Shown: positions 18,078-27,501 of the stretch, piece by piece
Layout: the number at the start of each line of letters is the position of its first letter
Position numbering within the stretch: the first letter of the stretch is position 1
NCBI RefSeq assembly: GCF_017874425.1
Contig: NZ_JAGGLL010000013.1
Location: 1-64,000, forward strand
Direction of reading: 5' to 3'
Source: Clostridium punense
GTDB lineage: Bacteria > Bacillota > Clostridia > Clostridiales > Clostridiaceae
DNA length: 64,000 nt
Notes under the pieces: model-generated
The model's database searches: none
Seen by the model: the letters and a program-made list of their open reading frames with translations, nothing else
Told to the model about the DNA's origin: nothing
Made by a program: the position numbers and the translations under genes

Positions 18078-19394
18078 ATGAAAAAGATATTACTAATTCA
18101 ACCAACACCTTATGATAATGAGGGAAAGCTTATTAAAAAGAAAAAACTATACTTTGTGGGATTAGCGCTTCCCCTTCTTGCAGCTCTTACTCCGAAAGAA
18201 TATGAAGTGAAAATAATTTTAGAAACCATTGAACAAGTTGATTTTGATTCTGATGCAGATATTGTTGCGATAAGTAGTATGGGACATGCGGTGGTTAGAA
18301 CTTTAGATATTGCTAAGGAATTTAAAAAGAGAGGAAAAACCGTGATTCTAGGTGGATATATGGTGAGTCTAATGCCGGAGGAAGCTAAAAAGTACTGTGA
18401 TGCAGTAGTAGTTGGAGATGCAGAGCCGGTTTGGGAGGAATTGCTTAAGGACTATGAAAAAGGTGAGCTTAAGGAGTTTTATAAAAAGGAACTTACAAAG
18501 CTTGAAACTCCTATTCCTAGATATGACTTAATTCTAAATAAGAATATTGGCGATTTTCTTCCTGTACAAGCTGGCAGAGGATGCCCAAATGCTTGTAGTT
18601 TTTGTTCTGTTTATTGTCTTTATAAAACTAGATACCATAGAAGAGAAATTAATGATGTTATTAGAGATATAAAAAAGGTTAAGGAATTAGGGTTTAAAAA
18701 GTTTCTTTTGCTAGATGATAATATCCTTTCTGACAGAGATTATATGCTAGAGCTTTGCAGGGAGATAGAAAAGTTAAATATGCAATGGCTATCCCAATGT
18801 TCTGTAAAAATTGGAGAGGATGAAGATCTTTTAAAGGCGGTGGCTAAAAGTGGGTGTATTGCTTTGAGTTTTGGACTAGAGAGCATAAGCAAAGAAAGCT
18901 TAAATAGCATGAACAAGGCTTGGGAAAATCCAAAGGAATATCCAAGGCTAATTAAAAAGATCCAGAAGGCAGGAATAGATATATCCACAGAGATGGTGGT
19001 GGGGGCAGAAGGGGATACCTTAGAATCCATTAAGGCTACAGGTGATTTTATAAGAGAAAATAAGATTGTGGTACCAAGATTTTATATCTTAACCCCAATT
19101 CCGGGAACAAAGTTTTATGAAGATATGATAAAAGAGAATAGAATTTGTAATCATGATATGTATTCCTACAATGGAACAGAAGCAGTTCATGTACCTAAAA
19201 ATATGACACCTCAGGAACTGACAAAGGCCTATTGGGATTTATACAATGATGTTTTTACAATGAGAAGTATCTTAGAGAGAACTATATTCCACTCTGAATT
19301 CTTTAAAAGACCTCTAACCTTTTTATTCTATTTGTCAGTTAATCTTTATTATAGATATCAAATAAAGAGAAGAATTACTCCTAATATCATTTAA
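18078..19394 (+). CDS. B12-binding-domain radical SAM protein (4 of 4, distinct subgroup)
   Basis: A 438-residue protein with a more standard B12-binding domain: LLIQPTPYDNEG at the start, the Gly/Pro-rich LPLLAALTP segment, SSMGHAVVRTLDIAKEFKKRG and the LGGYMVSLMPEEA loop at 91-103, then the usual VVGDAEPVWEELL. Radical SAM cysteines C169, C173 and C176 are in GCPNACSFC, preceded by PVQAGR. Other family marks: LLDDNILSDRDY, FGLES and LTPIPGTKFYEDM. This is the layout of hopanoid- and bacteriochlorophyll-type B12 radical SAM enzymes, but it clearly differs from its three neighbours. C-terminal hydrophobic and basic stretch again. ATG behind GGGGGAAGG, 14 bases after the previous gene. Exact chemistry unknown. 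Confidence 0.84.
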   Translation: MKKILLIQPTPYDNEGKLIKKKKLYFVGLALPLLAALTPKEYEVKIILETIEQVDFDSDADIVAISSMGHAVVRTLDIAKEFKKRGKTVILGGYMVSLMPEEAKKYCDAVVVGDAEPVWEELLKDYEKGELKEFYKKELTKLETPIPRYDLILNKNIGDFLPVQAGRGCPNACSFCSVYCLYKTRYHRREINDVIRDIKKVKELGFKKFLLLDDNILSDRDYMLELCREIEKLNMQWLSQCSVKIGEDEDLLKAVAKSGCIALSFGLESISKESLNSMNKAWENPKEYPRLIKKIQKAGIDISTEMVVGAEGDTLESIKATGDFIRENKIVVPRFYILTPIPGTKFYEDMIKENRICNHDMYSYNGTEAVHVPKNMTPQELTKAYWDLYNDVFTMRSILERTIFHSEFFKRPLTFLFYLSVNLYYRYQIKRRITPNII

Positions 19395-19594
19395 TCTAAG
19401 ATTAAGGTTTTGGTAAAATAATAAAATTACAATTAATCCAGATGAGATTGTGACGAAAATTCAGTAAAACTCACTTATAGTAATAATATATATTTACTTT
19501 AATGTGGAGTTTTAAAGTTCATTCTTAGGAAATTTTAAATTAACTATTTATAAAATAAACTGAAAAAAGTTTACACTTAAAAGGAAATTTCCTA

Positions 19595-19623
19595 TTGACT
19601 GGCAAATTTTCTAGTGATATATT
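19595..19623 (+). promoter_or_regulatory. Sigma-A-type promoter of the riboflavin operon
   Basis: TTGACT (19595-19600), 17 bases, TATATT (19618-19623), placed about 30 bases before the FMN riboswitch. The spacing and position are right for the start of the rib leader. Confidence 0.75.
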
Positions 19624-19652
19624 TGATTTGTTAAATTAATCATAACTTAATA

Positions 19653-19760
19653 AATCTTCAGGGCGGGGTGTAAGTCCCCACCGGCGGTATAGCCCGCGAG
19701 CCGTAAGGCAGATTCGGTGTAACTCCGAAGCCGACAGTAAAGTCTGGATGAAAGAAGAAA
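19653..19760 (+). ncRNA. FMN riboswitch (RFN element)
   Basis: All conserved blocks of the RFN element are readable in order: the closing stem TCTTC (19655-19659) with GAAGA (19754-19758), the GGGCGGGGTG and CCCCACCGGCGGTATAGCCC blocks, CGCGAGCC, GGCAGATTCGGTG, CCGAAGCCGACAGTA and AGTCTGGATG. It binds FMN; when FMN is plentiful the downstream terminator forms and the rib operon is switched off. It lies about 200 bases before ribD. Confidence 0.97.
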
Positions 19761-19874
19761 CTAAAGTATTATAGAAGTATATATAAACTTACTATAAATT
19801 CAATTTAAGTCAGCTTAAATTGAGTATAGTTTGTGTATTTTAGGCTATAGTATTACTAAAGTATAAGGAATTTC

Positions 19875-19908
19875 AGCCCTGAGAATAAAATCTCAGGGCT
19901 TTTAAATT
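19875..19908 (+). terminator. Riboswitch-controlled terminator upstream of ribD
   Basis: AGCCCTGAGA (19875-19884) pairs perfectly with TCTCAGGGCT (19891-19900), followed by a short T run. It sits between the FMN riboswitch and ribD, so it is the likely attenuator. A second stem (about 19798-19822) between aptamer and terminator may be part of the expression platform. Confidence 0.85.
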
Positions 19909-19962
19909 GCCCTAAATGGTGCATACTAGGAAATAAAATATTATACCAAGTAGGAAAAGGGT

Positions 19963-21069
19963 GTGAATACATTGGATATTCAGTATATGAAAAGAGCTCT
20001 TGAGCTTGCTAAAAAGGGTATTGGTTTTACCAGTCCTAATCCCTTAGTAGGAGCAGTAATAGTAAAGGATGGAGAGATAATTGGAGAGGGCTATCATCAG
20101 GTTTATGGAGGAAATCATGCAGAGGTAAATGCTTTTAAAAATGCTAAGAAAGATGTTCAAGGGGCTACTATGTATGTAACTTTAGAGCCTTGTTCTCACT
20201 ACGGAAAAACCCCACCTTGTGCAAAAGCAATTGTTGAACAAGGAATTAAAAAGGTTGTTATAGGGTTAAAAGATCCTAATCCTTTAGTCAGCGGAAGAGG
20301 TATAAAAATTTTGCAAGAGGCAGGAATAGAAGTAATAGCTGGGGTTTTAGAGGAGGAAGGTAGAGAACTAAATGAAGTTTTCTTAAAGTATATAACAACA
20401 AATATTCCCTTTTGTCTATTGAAAACTGCTATGACCTTAGATGGTAAAATTGCCACCTATACTGGAGATTCAAAGTGGGTTACAGGAGATGTTTCAAGAA
20501 AATATGTACATGAATTAAGACAAAGGTTATCAGGAATTATGGTGGGAGTAGGAACTATTATTGCTGATGATCCAATGCTAACTACCAGACTAGAAGGCAT
20601 AAACGCAAGGGATCCAGTAAGAATAATTGTAGATACCTTAGCAAAAATTCCTTTAGAAGCAAAGGTATTAAATCTTTCTTCCAATGCAAAGACTATAATT
20701 GCCACTACTGAAGGAGCAAGTGAAGACAAACTAAAGAAGTTAAAGGAAAAAGGTGCAGAAATCATAATTACTCCTATAAAAAATGAAAAGGTAGACTTAG
20801 GCTATCTAATGAGGGCTCTTGGAGAATTGAAAATAGATAGTGTTCTTTTAGAGGGTGGTAGCATGCTGAATTACTCTGCTTTAGAAGAGGGGATTGTAGA
20901 CAAGGTACATGCATTTATTGCCCCCAAAATTATAGGTGGAGAAAATGCTAAAACTCCAGTGGGAGGAGAGGGTCGAGAGTTAATGAAAGAAGCTATAACT
21001 CTTAACCACATTAAAGTAAAGAACTTTGGTGAAGACATAATGATAGAAGGTTATATAAATAAGTTTTAA
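19963..21069 (+). CDS. ribD: Bifunctional riboflavin biosynthesis protein RibD
   Basis: A 368-residue enzyme performing deamination of 2,5-diamino-6-ribosylamino-pyrimidinone phosphate and then reduction of the ribose side chain. Deaminase domain (1-145): zinc site His52-Ala-Glu54 in HAEVNAF and Cys77/Cys86 in PCSHYGKTPPC. Reductase domain (about 150-368): LKTAMTLDGKIAT, the NADPH-binding segments and VLLEGGSMLNYS. Start GTG at 19963 close behind AGGAAAAGG; a TTG three codons on is also possible. First gene of the rib operon under FMN riboswitch control. Full family length. Confidence 0.96.
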   Translation: MNTLDIQYMKRALELAKKGIGFTSPNPLVGAVIVKDGEIIGEGYHQVYGGNHAEVNAFKNAKKDVQGATMYVTLEPCSHYGKTPPCAKAIVEQGIKKVVIGLKDPNPLVSGRGIKILQEAGIEVIAGVLEEEGRELNEVFLKYITTNIPFCLLKTAMTLDGKIATYTGDSKWVTGDVSRKYVHELRQRLSGIMVGVGTIIADDPMLTTRLEGINARDPVRIIVDTLAKIPLEAKVLNLSSNAKTIIATTEGASEDKLKKLKEKGAEIIITPIKNEKVDLGYLMRALGELKIDSVLLEGGSMLNYSALEEGIVDKVHAFIAPKIIGGENAKTPVGGEGRELMKEAITLNHIKVKNFGEDIMIEGYINKF

Positions 21070-21239
21070 AAATCTAATTAAATTTTGGAGGGAAAACTAT
21101 CCCTGATATTTTAGGTGATAATTTTAAAAGAATAAACTTCTAGTTAACAAAAAGAGTTCTATTAAATCAGTCTTAAATAAAGCGATTTATTAGATTCAAT
21201 TTGTTAATTATCCATAAGCAGAAAGGAGGAATAAGTTAA

Positions 21240-21890
21240 TTGTTTACAGGATTAGTAGAAGAGATAGGAATAGTTGAGAGTATTTCTAAATCAACAAAGT
21301 CAGCAAGAATAGCTATTAAAGCTTCTACAGTGCTAGAAGGAGTAAAACTAGGAGATAGTATTTGCACAAATGGAGTATGTCTTACAGTAACATCCTTTGG
21401 AGGTAATAAGTTTACAGTAGATGCTATGGCAGAAACTATGAGAAGAAGTAATTTAAGCAATTTTCAAATAGGTGAAGAAGTGAACTTAGAAAGGGCTTTA
21501 AGAGTAGGAGATAGACTAGGTGGACATATTGTTACAGGGCATATAGATGGCATGGGGACAATTTCATCCTATGAAAAAGAAGATAATGCAGTTTGGATTA
21601 CTATTAGCGCTTCAAAAGAAATTTTAAAGTATATAGTGCAAAAGGGTTCTATTGCTATTGATGGAGTAAGTCTTACTGTGGCTTATGTAGATGATAATGT
21701 GTTTAAAGTATCTATTATTCCACATACTAAGGACATGACAACACTTTTGAGGAAAAAAGTGGGGGCTGTGGTGAATTTAGAGTGTGATGTTCTAGGTAAG
21801 TATGTGGAGAAGTTTTTAGGTGGAAAAGAACAAGCACCTGTAGATAAAGGTATAGATTTTAATTTTTTAAGTGAGCATGGTTTTGCGTAG
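21240..21890 (+). CDS. ribE: Riboflavin synthase alpha chain
   Basis: A 216-residue riboflavin synthase, which dismutates two lumazine molecules to riboflavin. It starts with the diagnostic MFTGLVEEIG and has two homologous lumazine-binding barrels (1-97 and 98-195), each with a GxH-type strand (GDSICTNGVCLTV; GGHIVTGHIDG; KGSIAIDGVSLTV). TTG start at 21240, nine bases after AAAGGAGGA. The 170 bases between ribD and this gene hold no evident hairpin with a T run, so it is read as one operon. Also called ribC in Gram-negative nomenclature. Confidence 0.96.
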   Translation: MFTGLVEEIGIVESISKSTKSARIAIKASTVLEGVKLGDSICTNGVCLTVTSFGGNKFTVDAMAETMRRSNLSNFQIGEEVNLERALRVGDRLGGHIVTGHIDGMGTISSYEKEDNAVWITISASKEILKYIVQKGSIAIDGVSLTVAYVDDNVFKVSIIPHTKDMTTLLRKKVGAVVNLECDVLGKYVEKFLGGKEQAPVDKGIDFNFLSEHGFA

Positions 21891-21908
21891 TATTAGGAGG
21901 AATGAAAG

Positions 21909-23126
21909 ATGAGTAAGTTTAACACTATCGAGGAGGCTATTGAGGATATTAAAGCTGGAAAAATGGTTGTAGTTATTGATGATGAAGATAGGGAAAATGA
22001 GGGCGATCTTCTTATGGCAGCAGAGAAAGTAACTCCAGAAGCAATAAATTTTATGGCTACCTTTGGAAGAGGATTAATTTGTATGCCTGTAATTGGAGAA
22101 AGACTTAAAGAACTAGACATCTATCCAATGGTAAATGAAAATACAGATTCCCATCATACAGCCTTTACTGTTTCAATTGATGCAATGGAAACTACCACAG
22201 GAATATCAGCTTTTGAAAGAGCAGCCACAATAAAAAAGGTTTTAGATAAGAATACCTTGCCTAAAGATTTTAAAAGACCAGGACATATATTTCCTTTAGA
22301 AGCTAAAGAGGGCGGAGTTTTAAAAAGAGCAGGGCATACAGAAGCAGCAGTGGATTTAGCAAGGCTTGCAGGGCTTTATCCTGCAGGGGTTATATGTGAA
22401 ATAATGAGTGAAGATGGAACTATGGCAAGAACTCCAGAACTTATGGAATATGTGAAAAAGCATGATCTGAAAATTATAACTATAGCTGATTTGATTGCCT
22501 ACAGAAGACAAACTGAGGTGTACATAAAGAGAATGGCAGAATGTAAGCTTCCAGCAAAGTATGGTGAATTTAAAATGATTGGCTATGAAAGTACTTTAAC
22601 AGGAGAACATCATGTGGCTTTAGTAAAAGGTGATGTAGGGGATGTAGAGCCAGTATTAATGAGAGTGCACTCTGAGTGCCTTACTGGGGATGCCTTTGGA
22701 TCCCTAAGATGCGACTGTGGGCAACAACTTGCAGCTGCTATGATGGAGGTTGAAAAAGAGGGAAGAGGAATAATTCTCTACATGAGGCAAGAGGGAAGAG
22801 GTATAGGTTTAATTAGCAAAATAAAAGCCTATGCCCTTCAAGACCAAGGAATGGATACAGTGGAAGCTAACTTAGCATTAGGTTTTGCAGCTGACCTTAG
22901 AGATTATGGTATAGGAGCTCAAATCTTGGTAGATTTAGGAGTCAAGAAGGTTAAGCTTATGACTAATAATCCAAAGAAAATGGCTGGTCTTACTGGTTAT
23001 GGCATAGAAATAGTTGAAAGAAAGCCTATTCAAATGAATCATAATGAAAGAAACGAGTATTATTTAAAAACTAAAAAAGAAAAACTAGGGCATATGCTAG
23101 ATTTTAATGAGAGTATAGAACAATAA
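21909..23126 (+). CDS. ribBA: Bifunctional DHBP synthase / GTP cyclohydrolase II
   Basis: A 405-residue fusion supplying both precursors of riboflavin. The N-terminal domain (1-200) makes 3,4-dihydroxy-2-butanone 4-phosphate from ribulose 5-phosphate: [12 protein letters not shown] holds the acidic metal ligands, and [11 protein letters not shown] the catalytic part. The C-terminal domain (205-400) is GTP cyclohydrolase II, with zinc cysteines in [20 protein letters not shown] and [12 protein letters not shown] behind AGGAGG, 18 bases after riboflavin synthase. Both halves look complete. Confidence 0.97.
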   Translation: MSKFNTIEEAIEDIKAGKMVVVIDDEDRENEGDLLMAAEKVTPEAINFMATFGRGLICMPVIGERLKELDIYPMVNENTDSHHTAFTVSIDAMETTTGISAFERAATIKKVLDKNTLPKDFKRPGHIFPLEAKEGGVLKRAGHTEAAVDLARLAGLYPAGVICEIMSEDGTMARTPELMEYVKKHDLKIITIADLIAYRRQTEVYIKRMAECKLPAKYGEFKMIGYESTLTGEHHVALVKGDVGDVEPVLMRVHSECLTGDAFGSLRCDCGQQLAAAMMEVEKEGRGIILYMRQEGRGIGLISKIKAYALQDQGMDTVEANLALGFAADLRDYGIGAQILVDLGVKKVKLMTNNPKKMAGLTGYGIEIVERKPIQMNHNERNEYYLKTKKEKLGHMLDFNESIEQ

Positions 23127-23146
23127 ATTGTAAGGAGGAATTAGGA

Positions 23147-23608
23147 ATGAAAGTATATGAAGGAAAATTAGTAGCTCAAGGGTTAAAAATAGGTATTATA
23201 GTAGGCAGATTCAATGAGTTTATTGGAGGAAAACTTCTATCAGGAGCCATAGATGGATTAGTGCGTCATGGAGTAGAGGAAAATTCTATTGAAGTATCTT
23301 GGGTTCCAGGAGCGTTTGAGATTCCGCTAGTAGCAAAAAAAATGGCTAAATCTCAAAAGTATGATGCAGTTATTTGCCTTGGTGCAGTAATAAGAGGTGC
23401 AACACCACATTTTGATTATGTATCAAGCGAAGTGACAAAGGGTGTAGCTAGTGTTTCTCTAGAAACAGAAGTTCCAGTAATCTTTGGAGTATTAACTACA
23501 GATAGCATTGAGCAAGCAATAGAAAGAGCTGGTACTAAAGCTGGAAATAAAGGTTATGATGCTGCAATTACAGCAATTGAAATGGCTAATTTACTAAAGG
23601 AATTTTAG
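23147..23608 (+). CDS. ribH: 6,7-dimethyl-8-ribityllumazine synthase
   Basis: A 153-residue lumazine synthase joining the pyrimidine and butanone-phosphate intermediates; the family forms 60-subunit or pentameric shells. Marks: [44 protein letters not shown] with the catalytic His, and [14 protein letters not shown] behind AAGGAGG, 20 bases after ribBA. Last gene of the operon, followed by a terminator. Confidence 0.97.
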   Translation: MKVYEGKLVAQGLKIGIIVGRFNEFIGGKLLSGAIDGLVRHGVEENSIEVSWVPGAFEIPLVAKKMAKSQKYDAVICLGAVIRGATPHFDYVSSEVTKGVASVSLETEVPVIFGVLTTDSIEQAIERAGTKAGNKGYDAAITAIEMANLLKEF

Positions 23609-23636
23609 TAAAGCTTAATATTGTAAGACATAGAAA

Positions 23637-23673
23637 AGCAGTTAGTAAGCATAGTTTTTACTAATTGCTTTTT
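23637..23673 (+). terminator. Terminator of the riboflavin operon
   Basis: AGCAGTTAGTAA (23637-23648) pairs with TTACTAATTGCT (23658-23669, one G-U pair), followed by TTTTT. Confidence 0.85.
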
Positions 23674-24160
23674 ATAGCATATAGAAAGCAGTAAAGACAC
23701 TGCATAAATATATCCAATTCTATTGTGCATTTTCTTTAATATAAGTTGCTCAAATTTTTTACAATGTAGAAATAATATTGAAACTTATATATTAAAACTA
23801 TCAAATACAATTTTCAAGCATAAAAAACAGAAGGTATATTAGTATTAATTTCTTCACCAACTACAAGTCAGCGGTAAGTATAAATATTAGTAAACGTCTA
23901 TATTTAAGGGTAAATTAAGCCTCAGCCTATTGTAAATGTATAACAGTAGTTAGGAACTAGTATATATGATCTAAATAGTGATTATGTACAGGAAAAGGTC
24001 TGATATCAGTTAAAAATCCATTAAGAGAATGTCTGTTACTTTTATTTACATATAAGTTATTTTGTGATTAAATATATACTATATTACAAATATGGACAAG
24101 GTATGCATGGGGATAATTGCTTAATACTGTGTCCAAGAAATAAAAAATTGGGGTGGCTAT
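23674..24160. other. Intergenic region without recognised features
   Basis: About 490 AT-rich bases between the rib terminator and the HD-domain gene. No ORF with a ribosome site, no RNA consensus and no strong inverted repeat was seen. Confidence 0.6.
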
Positions 24161-25687
24161 ATGAATATGATTGATGAAAGAAAAGTTCTTGATTTTTATC
24201 TTGAGGAGATGGACAAGGACTCTATAATGTTTTTAAAAAATAAACCTTGGTACAAGGAAGAAATAGCAGCAGAAGTTAAAAAACTTAAAGAAGAAAAAGA
24301 AATGCATAATAAGATAAAAATTTGCAAGAAATTATGGAAGGTTTTATTTGAAGCTTCTATGAGTTCTATTGATTCTGATAGAAGAGGTTATGATGATTTA
24401 TTTCAGTACTTTGATGAGTATGTAAACTTCGAAGAGTTAATTTTTGCTTCAGATTCCTTCTATAGAGATCATACTATGCACTGTTTATGGGTTTATTTCT
24501 TAGGTGAATATATTTTTAAGAATGAAGAATTTAAGCCTTTTTTACATAAATATGGAAAAGGAAATGAAGGCTTTAAACAGTTCTGTGAAGTTGCTAAAAA
24601 TAGTGTACATAAAGATGTATTTAAGGCCTTTCTTGAGTTTGATGAGCTTTTAAATGAATCCGAAAACATCGATGATGCTTTAAGATGCCTAGCAGCACTT
24701 ACTCATGATCTTGGTTATCCAATAAAGAAAATAAATTCAATAAACAAAAACATAAAAGGTATTTTACCTCACTTTGGTATAAAAAATTACAGTGAATTTG
24801 ACTTTAGTTATTCTGATATCCATGATAACTTAATTAAAGATTTTTTAAATCTGATGTGCTTCCGTTTCAACTTTTCAGTGGATGCGGGTAAAAAGGGTGA
24901 TAAGATATATAAAAAAATACTTAATCTTGATAAACATGGAATTATAGCAGGCATTAAAGAAGAAGAGTTTCTAAAGCTATCAGAAGAGGATAAAGAAGTT
25001 TTAATGGAAAACGATGTTAAAATAGATTTATCCTTCGATTATTCTAGACATATGAGATATTCAAAGGATTTCGAGAACTATCAACATGGAATTATGAGTG
25101 CTTTTTTATTATTTAGAAAATTATCGGTATTTAATAATAAACAGTTTAGCTACGTGGACTATAAAACCCTAAAGGTAGATAAACACGACGTTATTAGTCT
25201 AGGCACTTTAGTTAATATGCTAGAAGCGATTACTGACCACACCAGTGATGGATTTCAAATGAGTGAAATTAATGGCAGTTCATCTTTTCTTACCTTTATA
25301 GATGAGCTTGAAGAGTTTTCAAGGATATCAAGAGCCAATCAAAATAGGCAATATATAAATGAATTTTGTAAATCAAACATTTATGTTGAGGATGAGTACT
25401 TAAATATTGATTTTACTTTTGATAATACTCAAATTGACAATCTAGATCCAGAGAGAGCCTTTAAGGGAAGGTGTAAAAGGTTCCTCACATTATTTAATAT
25501 AAGAGAGTTGGATGATAATCTGAAAATTAGATTGAGATGTATTGGAAACTTACCTTATGACAATAATGTGTACATGCTGGAAATAAGAAAGAAGTTTGCA
25601 AATATTACTATAAACGGTGAGGAGAAGAGCATCCCAAAGTATTTAAAATCAAAACAATTTTTTACTAAGGAAGAATACTCGTTTTAA
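24161..25687 (+). CDS. HD-superfamily phosphohydrolase of unknown function
   Basis: A 508-residue soluble protein. The middle has the ordered metal ligands of an HD hydrolase: His104 (RDHTMH), His182-Asp183 (THDLGYP), His309 (YQHG), His360 (TDHT) and a late acid near Asp381 (DELEEFSR). HD proteins cleave phosphoester bonds of nucleotides or cyclic nucleotides with a one- or two-metal centre; the extra histidines suggest two metals. The N-terminal 90 residues are charged and helical; the C-terminal 120 residues form an extra domain seen as alternating strands. It stands alone behind a 550-base gap and is followed by a hairpin. It does not match the (p)ppGpp synthetase, dGTPase or HD-GYP layouts I know. 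ATG behind GGGGTGG. Confidence 0.65.
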   Translation: MNMIDERKVLDFYLEEMDKDSIMFLKNKPWYKEEIAAEVKKLKEEKEMHNKIKICKKLWKVLFEASMSSIDSDRRGYDDLFQYFDEYVNFEELIFASDSFYRDHTMHCLWVYFLGEYIFKNEEFKPFLHKYGKGNEGFKQFCEVAKNSVHKDVFKAFLEFDELLNESENIDDALRCLAALTHDLGYPIKKINSINKNIKGILPHFGIKNYSEFDFSYSDIHDNLIKDFLNLMCFRFNFSVDAGKKGDKIYKKILNLDKHGIIAGIKEEEFLKLSEEDKEVLMENDVKIDLSFDYSRHMRYSKDFENYQHGIMSAFLLFRKLSVFNNKQFSYVDYKTLKVDKHDVISLGTLVNMLEAITDHTSDGFQMSEINGSSSFLTFIDELEEFSRISRANQNRQYINEFCKSNIYVEDEYLNIDFTFDNTQIDNLDPERAFKGRCKRFLTLFNIRELDDNLKIRLRCIGNLPYDNNVYMLEIRKKFANITINGEEKSIPKYLKSKQFFTKEEYSF

Positions 25688-25775
25688 GATAGTTAAATTT
25701 ATAGTGTAGTAAGTGGTTAGAGAAATAAGATATAGATAATAGCTGAAAAGTCTTCCAAATTTTTAGAATTATGAT

Positions 25776-25822
25776 ATAATAGTGTATATGTGAATAAATT
25801 TTCATGTACACTATTATTTTTA
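25776..25822 (+). terminator. Long AT-rich hairpin with T tail
   Basis: A 15-bp stem with one G-U pair (25776-25790 with 25803-25817) and a T run follows the HD-domain gene. It is probably its terminator. It also sits 18 bases before the ATG of a small ORF, so it could alternatively be part of that ORF's leader. Confidence 0.65.
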
Positions 25823-25839
25823 GAAATGGAGGGAGTAAG

Positions 25840-25965
25840 ATGTCTGTTATTATCAGGTCTAGCATGTTAGATTATTTAGCTACAGCACATGCTATTACAG
25901 CAATTTTTGGGCACTACGGGATAGGTGCGTCCAAAAATAGATATGTTGTAAGCCTGATAGTGTAG
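25840..25965 (+). CDS. Candidate small protein, 41 residues
   Basis: A short ORF beginning MSVIIRSSMLDYLATAHAI with a very good ribosome site (GGAGGGAG, about 6 bases before the ATG). It has a Gly/His-containing centre (IFGHYGIGASKN) and a hydrophobic end (YVVSLIV). It is not recognised. It could be a small protein, a leader peptide or the remnant of a longer gene; no continuation is found in the other frames. The main support is the ribosome site and its location between two hairpins. Confidence 0.35.
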   Translation: MSVIIRSSMLDYLATAHAITAIFGHYGIGASKNRYVVSLIV

Positions 25966-26059
25966 AATTTGCTCTCTTATAAATATAAGTATGTGATAAA
26001 AATTAATATGAAAAGTGATGATTCAATATTAATTTTACATATATTATGACAGAAGTGAG

Positions 26060-26090
26060 CCTCTAAGTATTCTACTTAGGGGTATTTTTA
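26060..26090 (+). terminator. Intrinsic terminator after the small ORF
   Basis: CCTCTAAGTA (26060-26069) pairs with TACTTAGGGG (26073-26082, one U-G pair) followed by TATTTTTA. The remaining bases to 26268 hold no further gene. Confidence 0.7.
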
Positions 26091-26268
26091 TACCCTTTTA
26101 TAAATTGTAAGGATTTCAACAAATGAATTTTATTATATAACTTAAGATTATTTAGAAAAAGTAACCTGTTATTCATAGGTTGAAATTCTGGGTTATATAA
26201 AATTTTGGAGCGCATCAGGTAGGGTGGGCACAAAGAATTTTTACACAAATTTGAAAGGGGATTTTATT

Positions 26269-27501
26269 ATGAATGAAAAATTACAATTAGGAAAAAATGT
26301 TTATAAAAATTATGTATATACTTTGCTACAAAATATAGATTTAACACGTGGAATATGGATGATTTATTTAGCTAGTAAAGGAATGAGCTTAACTCAGCTT
26401 GGGTTGTTAGAAACCATATTTCATATTACATCTTTTACTATGGAGGTTCCAACTGGTGCAGTAGCAGATATATTTGGAAGAAAGACTAGTAGAATAGTAG
26501 GAAGAATTATGTCTTTGATTAGTGTGATAATCTTACTACTTGCTAACAGTTTTCTTTGGTTCTCCATATCCTTTATCTTTACAGCTCTCTCCTACAATTT
26601 AGAGTCTGGTGCTGGAGATGCTTTAATTTATGATTCGCTAAAGGAAATTGGAGAAGAAGAAACCTACATGAAAGTATCTGGTAGAAAAGAATTATTTTTT
26701 CAAGTTGCGGGAGTTATATCTTTCTTTGTTGGGGGATATTTAGCAACGAAGAGCTATAATATTGCCTTTCTTTTAACTATATTAATTGCTGTAATAACTA
26801 TAGGGCAATCATTTACTTTTAAAGAGCCAAATGTGGGCAGGGTAAAGTCAGTTCATGGTGAGGAAAATATATTTATTAATCAGTTGAAAACTAGTTTGAA
26901 AATTATTTTAAGTAAACCTAAGATAGGATTTTTAATTATATTTACCCAAATTCTAATGGCCTTTTGCACCTGTATATTTTACTATCTTCAAAATTATCTT
27001 AAGGGTGATGGCTATAGTGAAGCTATAATAGGTGTTATTTATGCAGTATGTTCCTTGGCTTCTGCCTTAGTTTCAACTCAAGTTCATGCTATTGAGAAAA
27101 AGATTAAAGAAAAAGGAATACTTCTTTTAACTCCACTGTTTACTGTAGGGTGTATATGGGGCATAGCTCTTAGTAAGTATCACTATGTGTTTTTTGTATT
27201 ACTAATGATAACAGAGGGGATAATTTATGTTTCTATAAGTGATTATATTAATAAAATGATTCCTAGTGAGAATAGGGCAACTATTTTATCATTTGCAAGC
27301 ATGATATTTAGCTTTTTTATGATTACTCTATTTCCAATTGTAGGACTTCTTGGAGATAAATTTTCATTGAGTATAGCTTTTAAGTTCTTAGGGTCAGTAG
27401 GTATAGTATTTATAGTAATTAACAGCTATATATTACTGAAGAGAGAAGATAACAAAAGACATAAGAAAACAACTGAAAAAGTTACAAAGTCCGAGATATA
27501 A
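26269..27501 (+). CDS. MFS transporter
   Basis: A 410-residue major facilitator with about 12 membrane helices. The loop after helix 2 has the family mark in the form GAVADIFGRKTSRIVGR. It resembles drug/metabolite effluxers of clostridia. The start is taken at ATG 26269, eight bases behind AAAGGGG; a GTG 15 codons earlier has no ribosome site. Basic, hydrophilic C-terminal tail. It is monocistronic: there is a terminator before it and another 170 bases after it. The MarR gene downstream reads the same way and might regulate it, but the terminator between them means separate transcripts. Substrate unknown. Confidence 0.85.
   Translation: MNEKLQLGKNVYKNYVYTLLQNIDLTRGIWMIYLASKGMSLTQLGLLETIFHITSFTMEVPTGAVADIFGRKTSRIVGRIMSLISVIILLLANSFLWFSISFIFTALSYNLESGAGDALIYDSLKEIGEEETYMKVSGRKELFFQVAGVISFFVGGYLATKSYNIAFLLTILIAVITIGQSFTFKEPNVGRVKSVHGEENIFINQLKTSLKIILSKPKIGFLIIFTQILMAFCTCIFYYLQNYLKGDGYSEAIIGVIYAVCSLASALVSTQVHAIEKKIKEKGILLLTPLFTVGCIWGIALSKYHYVFFVLLMITEGIIYVSISDYINKMIPSENRATILSFASMIFSFFMITLFPIVGLLGDKFSLSIAFKFLGSVGIVFIVINSYILLKREDNKRHKKTTEKVTKSEI

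Noticed and set aside
13000-19394. Radical SAM block considered as a RiPP cluster
   Set aside because: No precursor gene with a credible ribosome site, no SPASM domain and no peptidase or dedicated exporter inside the block.
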